Source: Gautieria morchelliformis (Eukaryota > Basidiomycota > Agaricomycetes > Gomphales > Gomphaceae). Taken from it: DNA of 64,000 nt. The translations under genes were made by a program, and so were the position numbers. Positions 10,446-20,914 of the stretch are shown here, in pieces (the stretch's first letter is position 1; each line of letters begins with the position of its first letter). The DNA is taken from NCBI GenBank assembly GCA_015179125.1, contig WHVA01000022.1, forward strand, positions 310,001-374,000. The letters run 5' to 3'. A model generated the notes under the pieces. It was given only the letters and a program-made list of their open reading frames with translations, made no database searches and was not told where the DNA came from.

Positions 10446-12709
10446 AGGTTCGGCACAAGCCCCCTCTCTGACTCAAAGTTCACCCTCCGCGAGCACCTTC
10501 CGGAGAAGGGGCTTGTACCAAGATGCCGCGCTAGGGGGGCCGTCTCCCGCCACCTCTACCACCAGCCACACACTCTCTACGGCTTCACTCTGTCATGACG
10601 CGTTTATTTCCCATACTCAGATGCTCAGTTTTCCTATTTTCTCACTCCACCTTCGTGTTCGTTCCAATCGCCATTGCCATGTTCAGCAACCAATTCTCGC
10701 TGTTCGCACCAATTACCATAGCCACGCCGTCAAACGCACGATCGACGTCTTTGGACTGACTCGGCAGTCATCGCTAGGTCTACCACCTCTTCTGTGCAAC
10801 CCTCTTCCTATGGCGTTCTGGTAATTGGATTGTCATGACCTGTGTATTTCCTGCACCTTGTCATCCCCATTTCCCCTTTCGCTACTCCTCCTCTGTGTTC
10901 GCTCGTCTTCGCCCTCCACCTTGACCACTCCTGCCTGATGTCATCCCCGCTGGCCCTTCCTCGCATTTCGCTGAACGGCCATTCGCTGCTCGCATCATTC
11001 GCCAACAGGCACACCATCAAACCATGATCGACATCCCGATCTGGCAGAATGGCTCGTCAGTAACTCCATCAGCTTCTCAATCCAACCCCCTTTTGGTGTT
11101 CATATGAGCAGGGTGCGTTCGCGGGACGTCCTACCTGTGGGTCGTGTGGGATCAACCCAGTAGACGAAGAACCCGTGCAGGGCAGGGTATATGCGGGCCC
11201 CAAGACATGATTTCGTACATAGGTGTCTTCGCCACCTTCACCCTCTGTCGTTTCATGTTCTCCCTCTTCTCTCATTCTATTGTATGTTTATTCCATCTAT
11301 GTTGTATCACGACTGCGCACCCCTATCCAACCCTGACTCACAACGGCCTCTTTCCTATTCGCTGATACCTTACGAGCATTCGATATAAGTAGTTTACATT
11401 TGCATGTATATTCCCCAGTTCAATTATCATACGTTGTTCACCTTGTGCAAATTTGACCTCGCTGTGGCCATCATCTTAAGCCTTCTCTTGGAGATTTCCA
11501 TCTTCGACTAGCAGAGGACTTAGGTGCCACTGGTGAGTTCTCATACTTAATCTTCATTACCTTAGCCTTCAAACCATTTTCTGCGCTGTTGGCGAAGGTC
11601 TCCGAAGGAGCACCTTCGCCAGCGAAGGGATTGTCGAGACTTAGACAGCCCTTCCGTGAGACCTTGCACGTTACATCGTCAAGAGCCATGGGCTATTTCG
11701 CTACGACTGTAGATAGGGTGAGCCCCGTTTAGGCAAACCCTCTTACCTTGTGAACATTCATTGGTCCACCTATTCGCCGAACGGCATACTTATTCGCACA
11801 AGTTATTCGGGCATTCGCTGTGTTCACTAATACACGATATTAACGCCTGAAAACCAATCTTGACACACTCATTATAACAATCTACTAGACCATATGTCTC
11901 TTGAGCTCCCTAGCTAGTTAGAAATGCTTAATCACTGAGTAACTGTCTTATATCCCATTGGGAATAGTGGGGGTGGGCACAATTGTGCTATCTCACTTGT
12001 CAACACGTTACAAACAGCCGTTCGCTGATTTTTAAGGACATCTATAGTTGGGAATGTAGGCCAGATATCCTAAATATTTTTAGCAGCAAATGGGACAGCT
12101 CAATCGCTATGATGGTAGTGGTACGAATAAATTGAGTCATTGACAGGCACGGTTTCAAACCTTCGGGCAAGAAGGAGAGAAGAGAAACAATAATAGCTCA
12201 GAATATGATCCCAAGCCTGTCCTCTAGAACATCTTTGCATGATAACAGCAGGATATCTCCCCAGCATACGTCGATGTCCATTTAAAACGCGAGCGTGCTT
12301 AAAGTCACGTGACGTAACGAACTGTCGACACCGTCGTCTGGAAAAGTGCCCGGTGCTGCGCCCACCGGTCACCGAGCAGCAAAGTAATTCATGGGATCAC
12401 TTTAAAACATACTACAGGTCATTGTGATAATTTTTTTAAAATTATTCTTGAGTGACTGGTTCAACCACGTGTCTCACAAGCGATTTGTCACTCGTCCCAG
12501 AAGGCACATACATCACGACATAATTAAAATGATTCTTAGCTACTCACACCGGACAAGTTGTCAGAATACACCTCTGTTACGATAATCTAAAGAAACCTTG
12601 ACGCGAGAGGTGTTGTGGCCGACGCAGCACCCTGAAGAGACGGTCCCCCTAGCGCGGCAGCCTCTCCTCTGGAGATGAAGTCGGAGCTTCAAGGCTTGCG
12701 CCGAACCTA
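10446..12709. mobile_element. Non-autonomous TIR DNA element, copy 2, split by a solo LTR
   Basis: The ends AGGTTCGGCACAAGCC and GGCTTGCGCCGAACCT are better preserved than in copy 1. Inner inverted blocks TGCCGCGCTAGGGGG (10524-10540) and its complement (about 12640-12660) are clear. Without the LTR and its TSD the element is about 985 bp and aligns along its length with copy 1. The left flank is the same CCTGCACCT that ends copy 1; the right flank is CCTGCGCCG. The two copies therefore sit in tandem with one target-like sequence between them. Confidence 0.7.
10591..11865 (+). repeat. Solo LTR, family A, copy 1 (1275 bp)
   Basis: Starts TGTCATGACGCG and ends CCAATCTTGACA, giving TG...CA ends. 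It is flanked by a perfect 5-bp TSD CACTC (10586-10590 and 11866-11870). There is no internal retroelement sequence, so it is a solo LTR left by recombination between two LTRs. It is very rich in TTCGC/GCGAA pentamers. A 10-bp inverted repeat (TGGCGAAGGT / ACCTTCGCCA) lies at 11590-11621. Open frames within it are not credible genes. Confidence 0.92.
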
Positions 12710-12870
12710 GCCTGCGCCGGCTTGAGCACGGTCCATTCACACCATTCAACAGCTACAGCGCCTCCAAGTCCCGGTCGCGCAAAAGAGCGCCGGCATCAAT
12801 ATCCAATCCTGCTTACTCACCCAATCTGTCACGACCGAGTAAGCATAGATCGCTGTCGGCAACAGCCGGC

Positions 12871-13298
12871 ATGCCCGTTTACCCCCCAGGGTCACGCCGC
12901 GTGACCCCTGCCTGGTCGATCCCACTACAATCCATGACCACAATACCGCTCGGTTCGCAACTTGTAAAAATAGCCAAATCATGGAAGTACGACCCCCTGC
13001 GACCAACTCTCCAAATGGAGACCTTCCTGACGTCGCTTGCCGCCCATCCTAAACTGACACCGAATGCGGTGCGGGCCGCCCAGGCTCTTCAGGATAATGT
13101 AGCACAGAAAAAGGTCTGTTGGCTTATTGACGCTTCGTTATTCAAGTTGTTGATCCACGCCCAAAGTGGCCCGCTTCTCCCAAGCTGACCCATCCAGCTT
13201 CCATGCCAGAATACTATGACCGTCTACTCGAGGGAGTGGAAAAGAGTGCGAAAGGCATCGGCAGACCATGGTGGAAGATTTTTTTCGGTGTTTGGTAA
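12871..13298 (+). CDS. Short conserved-looking protein, function unknown
   Basis: Two exons: 12871-13113 and 13185-13298, joined across a 71-nt GT-AG intron, giving 118 residues. An internal ATG at 12934 would give 97 residues and may be the real start. The C-terminal half, with LTHPASMPEYYDRL and the ending GIGRPWWKIFFGVW, looks like constrained protein sequence, not chance coding. I cannot name the family. There is no signal peptide or clear membrane segment. It lies just outside the TIR element array. Confidence 0.55.
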
Positions 13299-13387
13299 CC
13301 CCCCCCACAGTACGATGTATTCAAGAAATTGTATTCTTAGTTACCTGCAGTCCTCACCACCGCGATATAATCGTGGCCCGTCTACTT

Positions 13388-14125
13388 TCAAAAAGCGATT
13401 ATAACATACCAACCGAGGCAACATACACATAAGATGTTAAGAGATGTGTCGAGGCATGACCAAAGACGCCATGGTATTAGTCCACTCCGCACTCCAACAA
13501 CAATACATAACCGGTTCCTCCATTCAACACTCTCTACGGTGTCGGTGCTGGCGCTACCGTACTCGGTTGCGCACCCTGCTTGGCCGTATCTGCCAGTACT
13601 CCGTGGACCGAGGTCGAGGTTGTTGGCAACGACCCTTGCTGCTGAACGGGGCGCTTGAATTCGCGGGGGTGGTTGTATTCGCGGGGTGGTTGCATTCGAA
13701 ATGCCCTGCTGGGGGGTGCTGCTGTTGTTCTTGTGCTTCCCAACAGTGCCCCCGACCGCCCCGCCCACAACTGCACCCACTACGATAATGACCAGAACGG
13801 CAATGGCGATCATCCCGTCGCGCGTCCGCCACCAGGGCACCTTTTTCCCTGCGCCTGCGCCAGAGCTGAGTGTCGTATTGTAGTGCTCTTTCAAGACCAT
13901 TGATTCTGGGTCAGTGCCCGTCGTTGTTTGCGCGCCTCGCAATGGGCTAGGTCCGTCCAGTAGGTCAACATTGTATCCTTCCTGTCGGGCATGCGGTGGT
14001 CAGATCGTAGAAACGATGAAGCCGTCATAACCTACCTGTTTAGCTGCCCTCGACACCTCAGGTGTTTCAGAGAGGAGTGTCTCGTCATACCCCGCATGTA
14101 GTGGGTTCGCTCGAGGAGCAGACAT
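13388..14125 (-). CDS. Predicted single-pass membrane protein
   Basis: Exon 1 is 14036-14125 and exon 2 is 13388-13981, separated by a 54-nt GT-AG intron, giving 227 residues. A soluble N-terminus of about 80 residues leads to a strongly hydrophobic Val/Ile/Gly-rich segment (IAIAVLVIIVVGAVVGG, about residues 90-110), preceded by basic residues and followed by Lys/His. It is probably a membrane anchor with the N-terminus in the cytosol. The last 30 residues, rich in Cys and Trp, may instead be intronic. No family is recognised. Confidence 0.55.
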
Positions 14126-15542
14126 GGTAGGCCAGCGTGGGTGTGAAAGCGTACTCTGGGAGAGCGCCTAGCACATCACCGGGCTGTGCAACTGTACCTA
14201 TATCTTAAAGCTCCGACGACAGTTCTCATCTGAACCCGATTACATATATACAGTATAAGTATTCTGTGAGAGTGTGCTCGAAGCGCTAGACATGCCTGCT
14301 AGAGAGGAGCTATTATCAGAGCGGAAAAGGCCTTGTGCGCAGATGCCCGGCGATCTAGGATGGCAGGTGATGTCCATAGACCCCCAAATTTGATCTCAAG
14401 GGCGGGCCAACTTGCGCGCCCGCGTTTCCTTAGCTTCTGTACCATTGGTCTTTGACGTGAACTATCGAAAACCGTAACCTTCACCCCCTTCTTGTTTTCT
14501 TCATGGACATCTATTTGACCTCTTTCACCTATCCATGTTCAAGCCATATTAGTTATTCGCCCACCTCCTGACTCCGACCTCAGAACTCCGAGGGACCCCG
14601 CATGGAGTCCGTCCAGGTGGGCTGCTATGCCATGGCTGTCTCGTATCGTTTACCAGGACTGAGCATGGCCGTGGCTGGAATTTTCATTTGAGCGGTGGTT
14701 ACCAACAGGTCATTTGTGGCAGGATTTTGAGGGACTGTCCTGTCACGGTTAGGACCTTCCAATTTTGCCTGCTGCATCTCTTAACGTAACGTCCCCAGAC
14801 TCAGGTCGCCATTAAAGCAACCCGATCTGACATCCTCAATTCGCCTGCCACCGCCCCAACCCTGAGGCCAGATGTACGTCGTCGACTTGACAAGATTGCT
14901 TCGCAGACTATGGTGCACACCCCCGTTGTGAATCCTACATCCACTGTCTCTTCGCCGCCCCCGGGCGCCTAAACAACGTGGGGAGCTATGTTGGTTTGGA
15001 GACTGAGAATCTGCGAACTTGTGTTCAGTGGTCTTCTGACTGTCTCGATGTTGTAATTCCGATTCCGAGGCGGCCGACATTATGACAGATTTTATTTATC
15101 TCTCATGCTCAGCTTTCCCCCTTTTATGAACCAGGAGGTACCTATGAAGATGCTAATCCAGCCACCTTCAAAATTCCTCCATTTTTTCCAATTGTCCCCC
15201 AAGCATATATTCATGCCTTCATTGCTGGAGCTTTTCGTGGGTCTATGCATTCCCTTGTCCAAGATATGCTCAAGGGCTAAAAGTACTATTGCTTTGTTCC
15301 TCAAGAAAGACAGCTCACTGTATCTGGCACCCAGTAGCCATGCAGTTTTGATCCTTAAGCCTCTCAGATCACCCATGAGGCCATAGAAAGCCAGGCAAAC
15401 AAAATATTATTATTATTCATAGTGAGTGCATTCTTTCTAGAATATAACAATAACACTCACATTTAATGTGTTATTACGCTGCTACCGGTTATCGTGACCC
15501 TTGGTGTAGTCGTCTGCCTCTTCCTCAGCTATTGCACCTCCT
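14126..15542. other. Stretch without a recognised gene
   Basis: Open frames on both strands overlap (for example 15092-15386) and show no motif. The left end is the presumed promoter region of the minus-strand membrane-protein gene, with a TATA-like run at about 14205-14260. No repeat of other parts of the window was noticed. Confidence 0.3.
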
Positions 15543-16099
15543 TCAGACGCACTTTGACCTGTGTGAGAGTTGCTTTTCAAGGGCATAAAATTGCACGTCA
15601 AGCTTGGTGAGATCCTCATATTGTGCAGCCAGCATTCCTGATATGGTCTCATTTTCATTGTCCAGCATTCTCATGCCCTGAGCCAGCTTTTTCACCAGTT
15701 CTTCAACCTCTTTGATTTGCTGTGTCAACCAGGGATTGTTGATTCTTCAAGCATCCTGACTGTTTTTGCAATGGTCATAACTGTTGTTTTGAGGTCCATA
15801 ACACTGTCCTGTCAGGGCCATACTACCCATCGAAGGAAGTCGGAGCGCTGACAAGGCGGTGCTAGGAATGGCCAGTCTTGCTCCTCCTGACAGAGCAAAC
15901 TTCGTACGTGTCAACAAATTGGAAGGAACCATGAATCAGGATGCTGCAAGCCTGTAGATGGATGTAGGCTAGGCTTAGCTTTCTTTGGAGGTGGAGTCAC
16001 CCTTTGTCTATCGTCTGTATCCTGATCTGACGTGACTTCTTGCCTGTCCAACACAGTCCGCCTCTTGTCTGTGCTCTTCGTGGCACTCTTGCTCGACAT
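15543..16099 (-). CDS. Putative hypothetical gene with coiled-coil end
   Basis: A frame from the ATG at 16099 gives a charged, Ser/Thr-rich N-terminus (MSSKSATKSTDKRRT, then PPPKKAKPS, a possible nuclear localisation signal). A later frame ending at 15543 gives a heptad-rich helix (MTQQIKEVEELVKKLAQGMR, then YALEKQL). The two frames need a splice or frameshift near 15915-15930 that I could not place with confidence. It may be a real small gene or a transposon remnant. Confidence 0.25.
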
Positions 16100-16802
16100 G
16101 AAGATGAGGAGGTGGTGAAATAAATGCGTAACTGTGAGTGCCACTGAACAGTTATTCGCGTTACTCATGACAACTCTTAATGTCAGTGCAACGTTTGATC
16201 GCTGCATGAAAGGTGGCGCTTGAGAGGTCGCAAGTCGAGCAATGATGCAGTGTAGCCTCAGCTATCATAGGGAAAGGATTACTTAGCCATTCTTTGTTAT
16301 ATACCTCTTTCTATCAACTTTTCTTGCAATTATTGAGGCTGCAGCTGGCTGCCTAGCCGGGAAATAGCACCGGTGATAGATTCTTGTGTGGAGAGATCTA
16401 GCTGAAATCTTGGATGAAATTTGGGTTACTTGCCGTTTTTATTTGGACAGAAGGTCAAATCCGCGAGGTACTATTCGGATTACTTTTCGATAATTTTTGG
16501 AATTACACCCAGAAATCGGCCACCCAGAATTTAGATTGAAACGCGGCGTAAGTACATCTCTGGCAAAACACAATTTTTTGTATGATTTTTAGCACTACCA
16601 ATGAGTCATAACAGGCGGATTTTTCCAATTTCACGGTCGTCATTTGCAGGGGTACTTATTCTCAAGACCATCTTATAATATATGATCGACAAGGCTTTCA
16701 CTTTAAGAGCGTGAACTTCAGCAAGAGGATGATATGTTGGCATGATGGTGAGTGGTGGTTGGGGTATATATATGTGGCCACAATCGGACGAGAGCGATAT
16801 AC
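16100..16802. other. Stretch without a recognised gene
   Basis: AT-rich in its right half, with no frame above 60 residues that looks coding until the end of the minus-strand SPFH gene. It probably holds the 3' region of that gene. Confidence 0.3.
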
Positions 16803-18060
16803 TTATACAACTACAGTTTTAATCTGCCGATCCTCCAGGGACCTTTTCCATTTCTCCACATTATCAATCTCGTACCCACTCCTCTCTGAAACACTACCAC
16901 CTTCCCTACCAAAGAAATACGTTGAGTTGGCTTGTCCAGCTGCAATTGCCTTAAGCTGCTCCAGTTTCCGCAATTCTAGTAATGCATCCAGTGCGTGTAA
17001 TTTCATCTGTTCCGATGGCTTCTCTCCGGGTTCCGACATAAGGGATCCTGTCACGGCTTCGACTTGTCGTGCTAGAGCCAGGCCTTCGTTCACGGCCGCT
17101 TGGAAGAAACCTTCTGAGGCGAGAATTGCTCCACGCTTTTCTCCTTCCGCTTTGTTGAGTTGCGATTGAAGCTCTGAATTGATGGTGTCCACATCAAACC
17201 AAGCAACGACCAGGAGGAAGAGAATAAACAGAATAAACCCACCGCCTTCTGATTCCAGAATGGTTCGCTGTTTGTGGCCCTCCGCTACATTAACAAGTGC
17301 TTGCGTGTCTAAGAGCTGCTTGCGGCGTTCACGCTCTGCTTGCATTTGCAACTCGAGCTGCTTCTCTACTTCACGATTATGGGGCTTGAACGTCTGGATT
17401 TCGAAGCGCGTACAGTCTACGCCCCATTGCTGATACTCACGTCAATGCATAGTTGCTCATACAAAAGTGCCACTCTACCTGAATGGTGTTGCCGATGGTT
17501 TCATGGAGCTTTATGTTGATTTTATTCCTGTCGCCAATAACTTCGTCGTACTGTCAACACTGGTGAGACAGGCTGCCATGGATCGAGAGGCTAAGCTACA
17601 CACAGCGAAATGGCCGACAACTGAGCGCATAGCAGACGTCCCTATATTTTGGACGTTGCTGTGGAAATCATGGACGGAGAAGCACGCGTCGTATGAGTTC
17701 CGAACACGGAAAAAAAGTGAGCCAGAGATTACGACCGGTACGTTGTCGCTTGTGAAGGCAGCAAGGTCATGGATATTGACCGAGGTCTCTCGAATATCTA
17801 TTTCCTGATCATACGCCCCATTAAATGGATTATACCAAACTCTATTAGCCTACCTGTACGGTGTGATACACTGGGATCTTGAGTCGTAGCCCAGGTAGTA
17901 GACGGGTGGGGTTACGTCCGAAAGATAGTCGCCACCCTTCATGGCCTTGATGTATAATGGTGAAAATTGACCTGCGGGCAAATGTAGGATTCGGGGGTGC
18001 CTTCAACGATTTCGCAGCAAGCGGTGCTGTAAGTCTCAAGTTTCGAATAGCAAGAGACAT
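16803..18060 (-). CDS. Stomatin/prohibitin-like SPFH protein, probably mitochondrial
   Basis: Five exons: 17854-18060, 17604-17804, 17479-17550, 17243-17429 and 16803-17173. The introns are 49-69 nt, all GT-AG, and the joined frame is exactly 345 residues. The N-terminus is basic and rich in Ala/Ser/Leu, like a mitochondrial presequence. The SPFH domain then runs from GHEGWRLSFGRN through REIDIR-type text, FTSDNVPVVISGSLFF and YDEVIGDRNKI to CTRFEIQTFKP. A long charged helix follows with repeated ILESEG/AEG motifs, the oligomerisation coiled coil of this family. Such proteins scaffold inner-membrane lipid domains and proteases. Assignment to SLP2 against another stomatin is not certain. Confidence 0.85.
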
Positions 18061-19207
18061 AAGGATGTTTGCGTCACTTCGATCAGGCTAGCAAGGATTT
18101 TCAGCTTCGGAAGAGCAATAAGAACGCCACATTATTTATAGTTAAATGTCAAGGCTGTGGCGCCGAGCAGTGACGCGTATATGTGCCTTATCGAAGGCCC
18201 CATGTTTGCCGCGCTTTGGTTCGTGCTTTCCTGAGGCTGTGCGGAAGCTAAGTATAGGAAGACAGAAAAGGGCAATCGGGCAATCAAACGAGCCATTGTT
18301 GAGAAACTCCTTGCTTAAATTGGTTGACTTCAGGTCAACCGTTTGACTGCGCTGCAAGATATAAGGCCTGAAAGTGCTAGGGGGATAATTGTTAACCTGC
18401 ATTAAAGACAATGAAGGTCATGCACTGAAGGCATGCGGGCCAAGTTGGTGATGATATAGTGGTTGAACGTTGGTAGCAATTTAGTAGCCACTCGCCGTTC
18501 CAAGTGGGTTCTTTGGTAGTGCTTGCTGCCACGACAGGATCTATGCCATCGGCTATGCATCAGTTGAATACCTGGACGGGATGTCTTCCGAGTAGCCGTC
18601 CGTCATTTTCGAATTTCCTAAGTCTCATCAGTGAGCTCATGACTGCCACCCCAGAGCTTGGACCAATTTGGTATCTCAGACTATTGGCTGTGTAGATGTT
18701 GATGTCTTGATGCTTTGCAGTGACCAGATCATAGCTGAGATGGGCACTCGAGTGTGATACAGGTTCATATGACGCTGGCCCTCTGTGGGCCCTCTGAGTC
18801 GCTGAAACAACCGTTGGAGAGGACCGCGAGCAAGTTTGATTTAGAAGGGCAGACGCAGGCGACGATAGAGCTCTGATATTTGCACACCATCAACTAAATC
18901 GAGTAACAAAAAGCAGAAGAAAAGGACGTCGCCCATGACACATTGATGGCCACCACTCACCAAATGTAAGACCAAGTTAACAATGATGGATCAACTCCTT
19001 TCCCCCTGTCATGCCAGAGTCCAATAACAAGGCGCCTCACCACAAGAGCATTAATGCAAACTAATCGCTGTCATGGCATAAAGTTGCAGGAGCAGCCCAA
19101 ACCAGTGGTATACCCATCTCCAATGATCTCCTCACGAGTCCAGACGATGTCTATACATCTGTGCCCAATTACGAGACCGCTCACTCATACCCGCCACAGC
19201 AGGATTA
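18061..19207. other. Stretch without a recognised gene
   Basis: It lies upstream of the SPFH gene and downstream of the uL2m gene, both transcribed leftwards. The first 100 bases are the likely SPFH promoter. Short frames such as 18142-18411 show no motif. Nothing else supportable was seen. Confidence 0.3.
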
Positions 19208-20733
19208 TTAAATTTTTCTACCCTCTCGCCTCTCCACTCCTCTTGGCCTTTCCTTGATCACCATCTTGTTGCTGTTTTTAGGCCCCTTGGGACCAGGCTT
19301 ACGTGTTCGCTTACCTAGAGATCAGGTAGATCGCAAGGTTTTAAGGGAAGTTAGACGGTAAGTTGAACGGGTAAGCTTGCAGGAAGCAAATTGTGACTTA
19401 CCCTTTGTTAACCAGCCCCAAGGTGAGCGTGGATGTTTGTTACCCTTTGATTTACCACGACCACCCCCGTGAGGGTGATCGACGCTATCCAGGAAAGACG
19501 TTGAAATTTGGACATGGCAAAGCTAACAGGGAAATGCGATACGTACGCGTTCATTGCCATTCCACGAACTTTCGGCCTTCTACCTAACCAACGACTTCGT
19601 CCCGCCTTCGCCAGAACGATTTTATCATGAAATATGTTTCCAACACGACCGATGGTCGCGGGGCAATCCTAAAGATAGCAACCTAAGCTAGGAAAAGCAG
19701 GCACCGGAGGATAGCACACCTTTAAGACTTTGCGGATTTCTCCGCTTTGTAAACGGACTTGCGCATACGCACTCCTTTCGTCATGGGCAACCACAATGCC
19801 ATACGAACCAGCGGAACGTATAAGAGCCATCTTTTTCTCAGGATGGAGCGCCAGGGCATGTATATGAGTACCTTTGAGAGGCGGAGAGGTGACAGGAATA
19901 TGAATTAGTCCTGCTACATCTGTCTTGAAACTGATACAGACCAGCGGGAATCAAGCGTAAGGGGAGCACGTTGCCCGATTTGAGCGTTATTGCTCGCAGT
20001 TGGCCTAGGGCGAGACTGTCCTCAGAGTGGCCCATAAAACGCGGCTAAATTCACGAGAGAGTAAGCCGGCTGAACACCAAAGGGGGCCAAAAATGCGCAC
20101 TCCGGCATCCTCTTCCGGGGCGACAGCGGCTGCTGTGACCTTCCCAATCTGCCCCTTGCCCTGCTTTCCCATGTCTACAAATCCGGGAACGAGACCATCT
20201 GGAATTCCATCTCGAAAACTCTGTACAGAGTGTCCCGCACGCAGACCCTCTGGTGCGAGGATATAGCTCCATGGCTGTTTTGAGTGTGGATCCCGGCTTT
20301 TCAGCAGTGCTATGTGGCCACTCCGGCCCGGGTCATACTCGATACGTACGACATCCCGTATTCCACCCTCTATGCGCATAAAGTCAATATCACGTAGCCG
20401 CCGTTTGTGACCGCCTCCGCGTCCACGGACAGTGACACGCCCATTTGCATTGCGGCCGCCTGACGACCGTTGAGGTCGCGTCAGGAGTCGGAGAGGCCTA
20501 CCAGGGTAGAGATATGGTGTGAGGGGTCGCCGTAAATGTCGGATGGAGGGTGTGATAGGCTTGTATGTTTTGTACAAGCCGTCGACTATACGGACAAATG
20601 GTGTGCTAGTACGCTCTTGAGCTGAGGTCGACGGGTTGGGGACTTCAGTGGCGTAGGGTCGAGATAGTCGAACATGGCGATAGGAAGAAGCGAGAGGCGA
20701 CAGCAACTGCCGTATTCGCAAGAAAGCTGACAT
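19208..20733 (-). CDS. RML2: Mitochondrial large-subunit ribosomal protein uL2m
   Basis: Six exons (20101-20733, 19942-20020, 19720-19871, 19547-19668, 19402-19484, 19208-19314) join to 391 residues in one frame. The first junction has alternative acceptors. Family marks run in order: [19 protein letters not shown] near residue 95, [51 protein letters not shown] and GKRTRKPG. The histidine in VDHPHGGG is the residue of bacterial L2 needed for peptidyl-transferase activity. The basic N-terminus fits a mitochondrial presequence. The length exceeds bacterial L2 (about 275) because of that extension. Confidence 0.95.
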
Positions 20734-20914
20734 TTAAGAGCGTGACGCCAGAAAATTCTGTCACACGTGTCACCCTCACGGAAGCGTCAAGTCTACAGAA
20801 TTGATTCGCTGGAGTTACCATCCGCAACTAGATGGCCGTATACGGTCATGTACATCCAATGAAGCCAGCCAACAGACCCCCAGGAAACGGAGTTTATTTA
20901 CAGGGTAAGCACAC

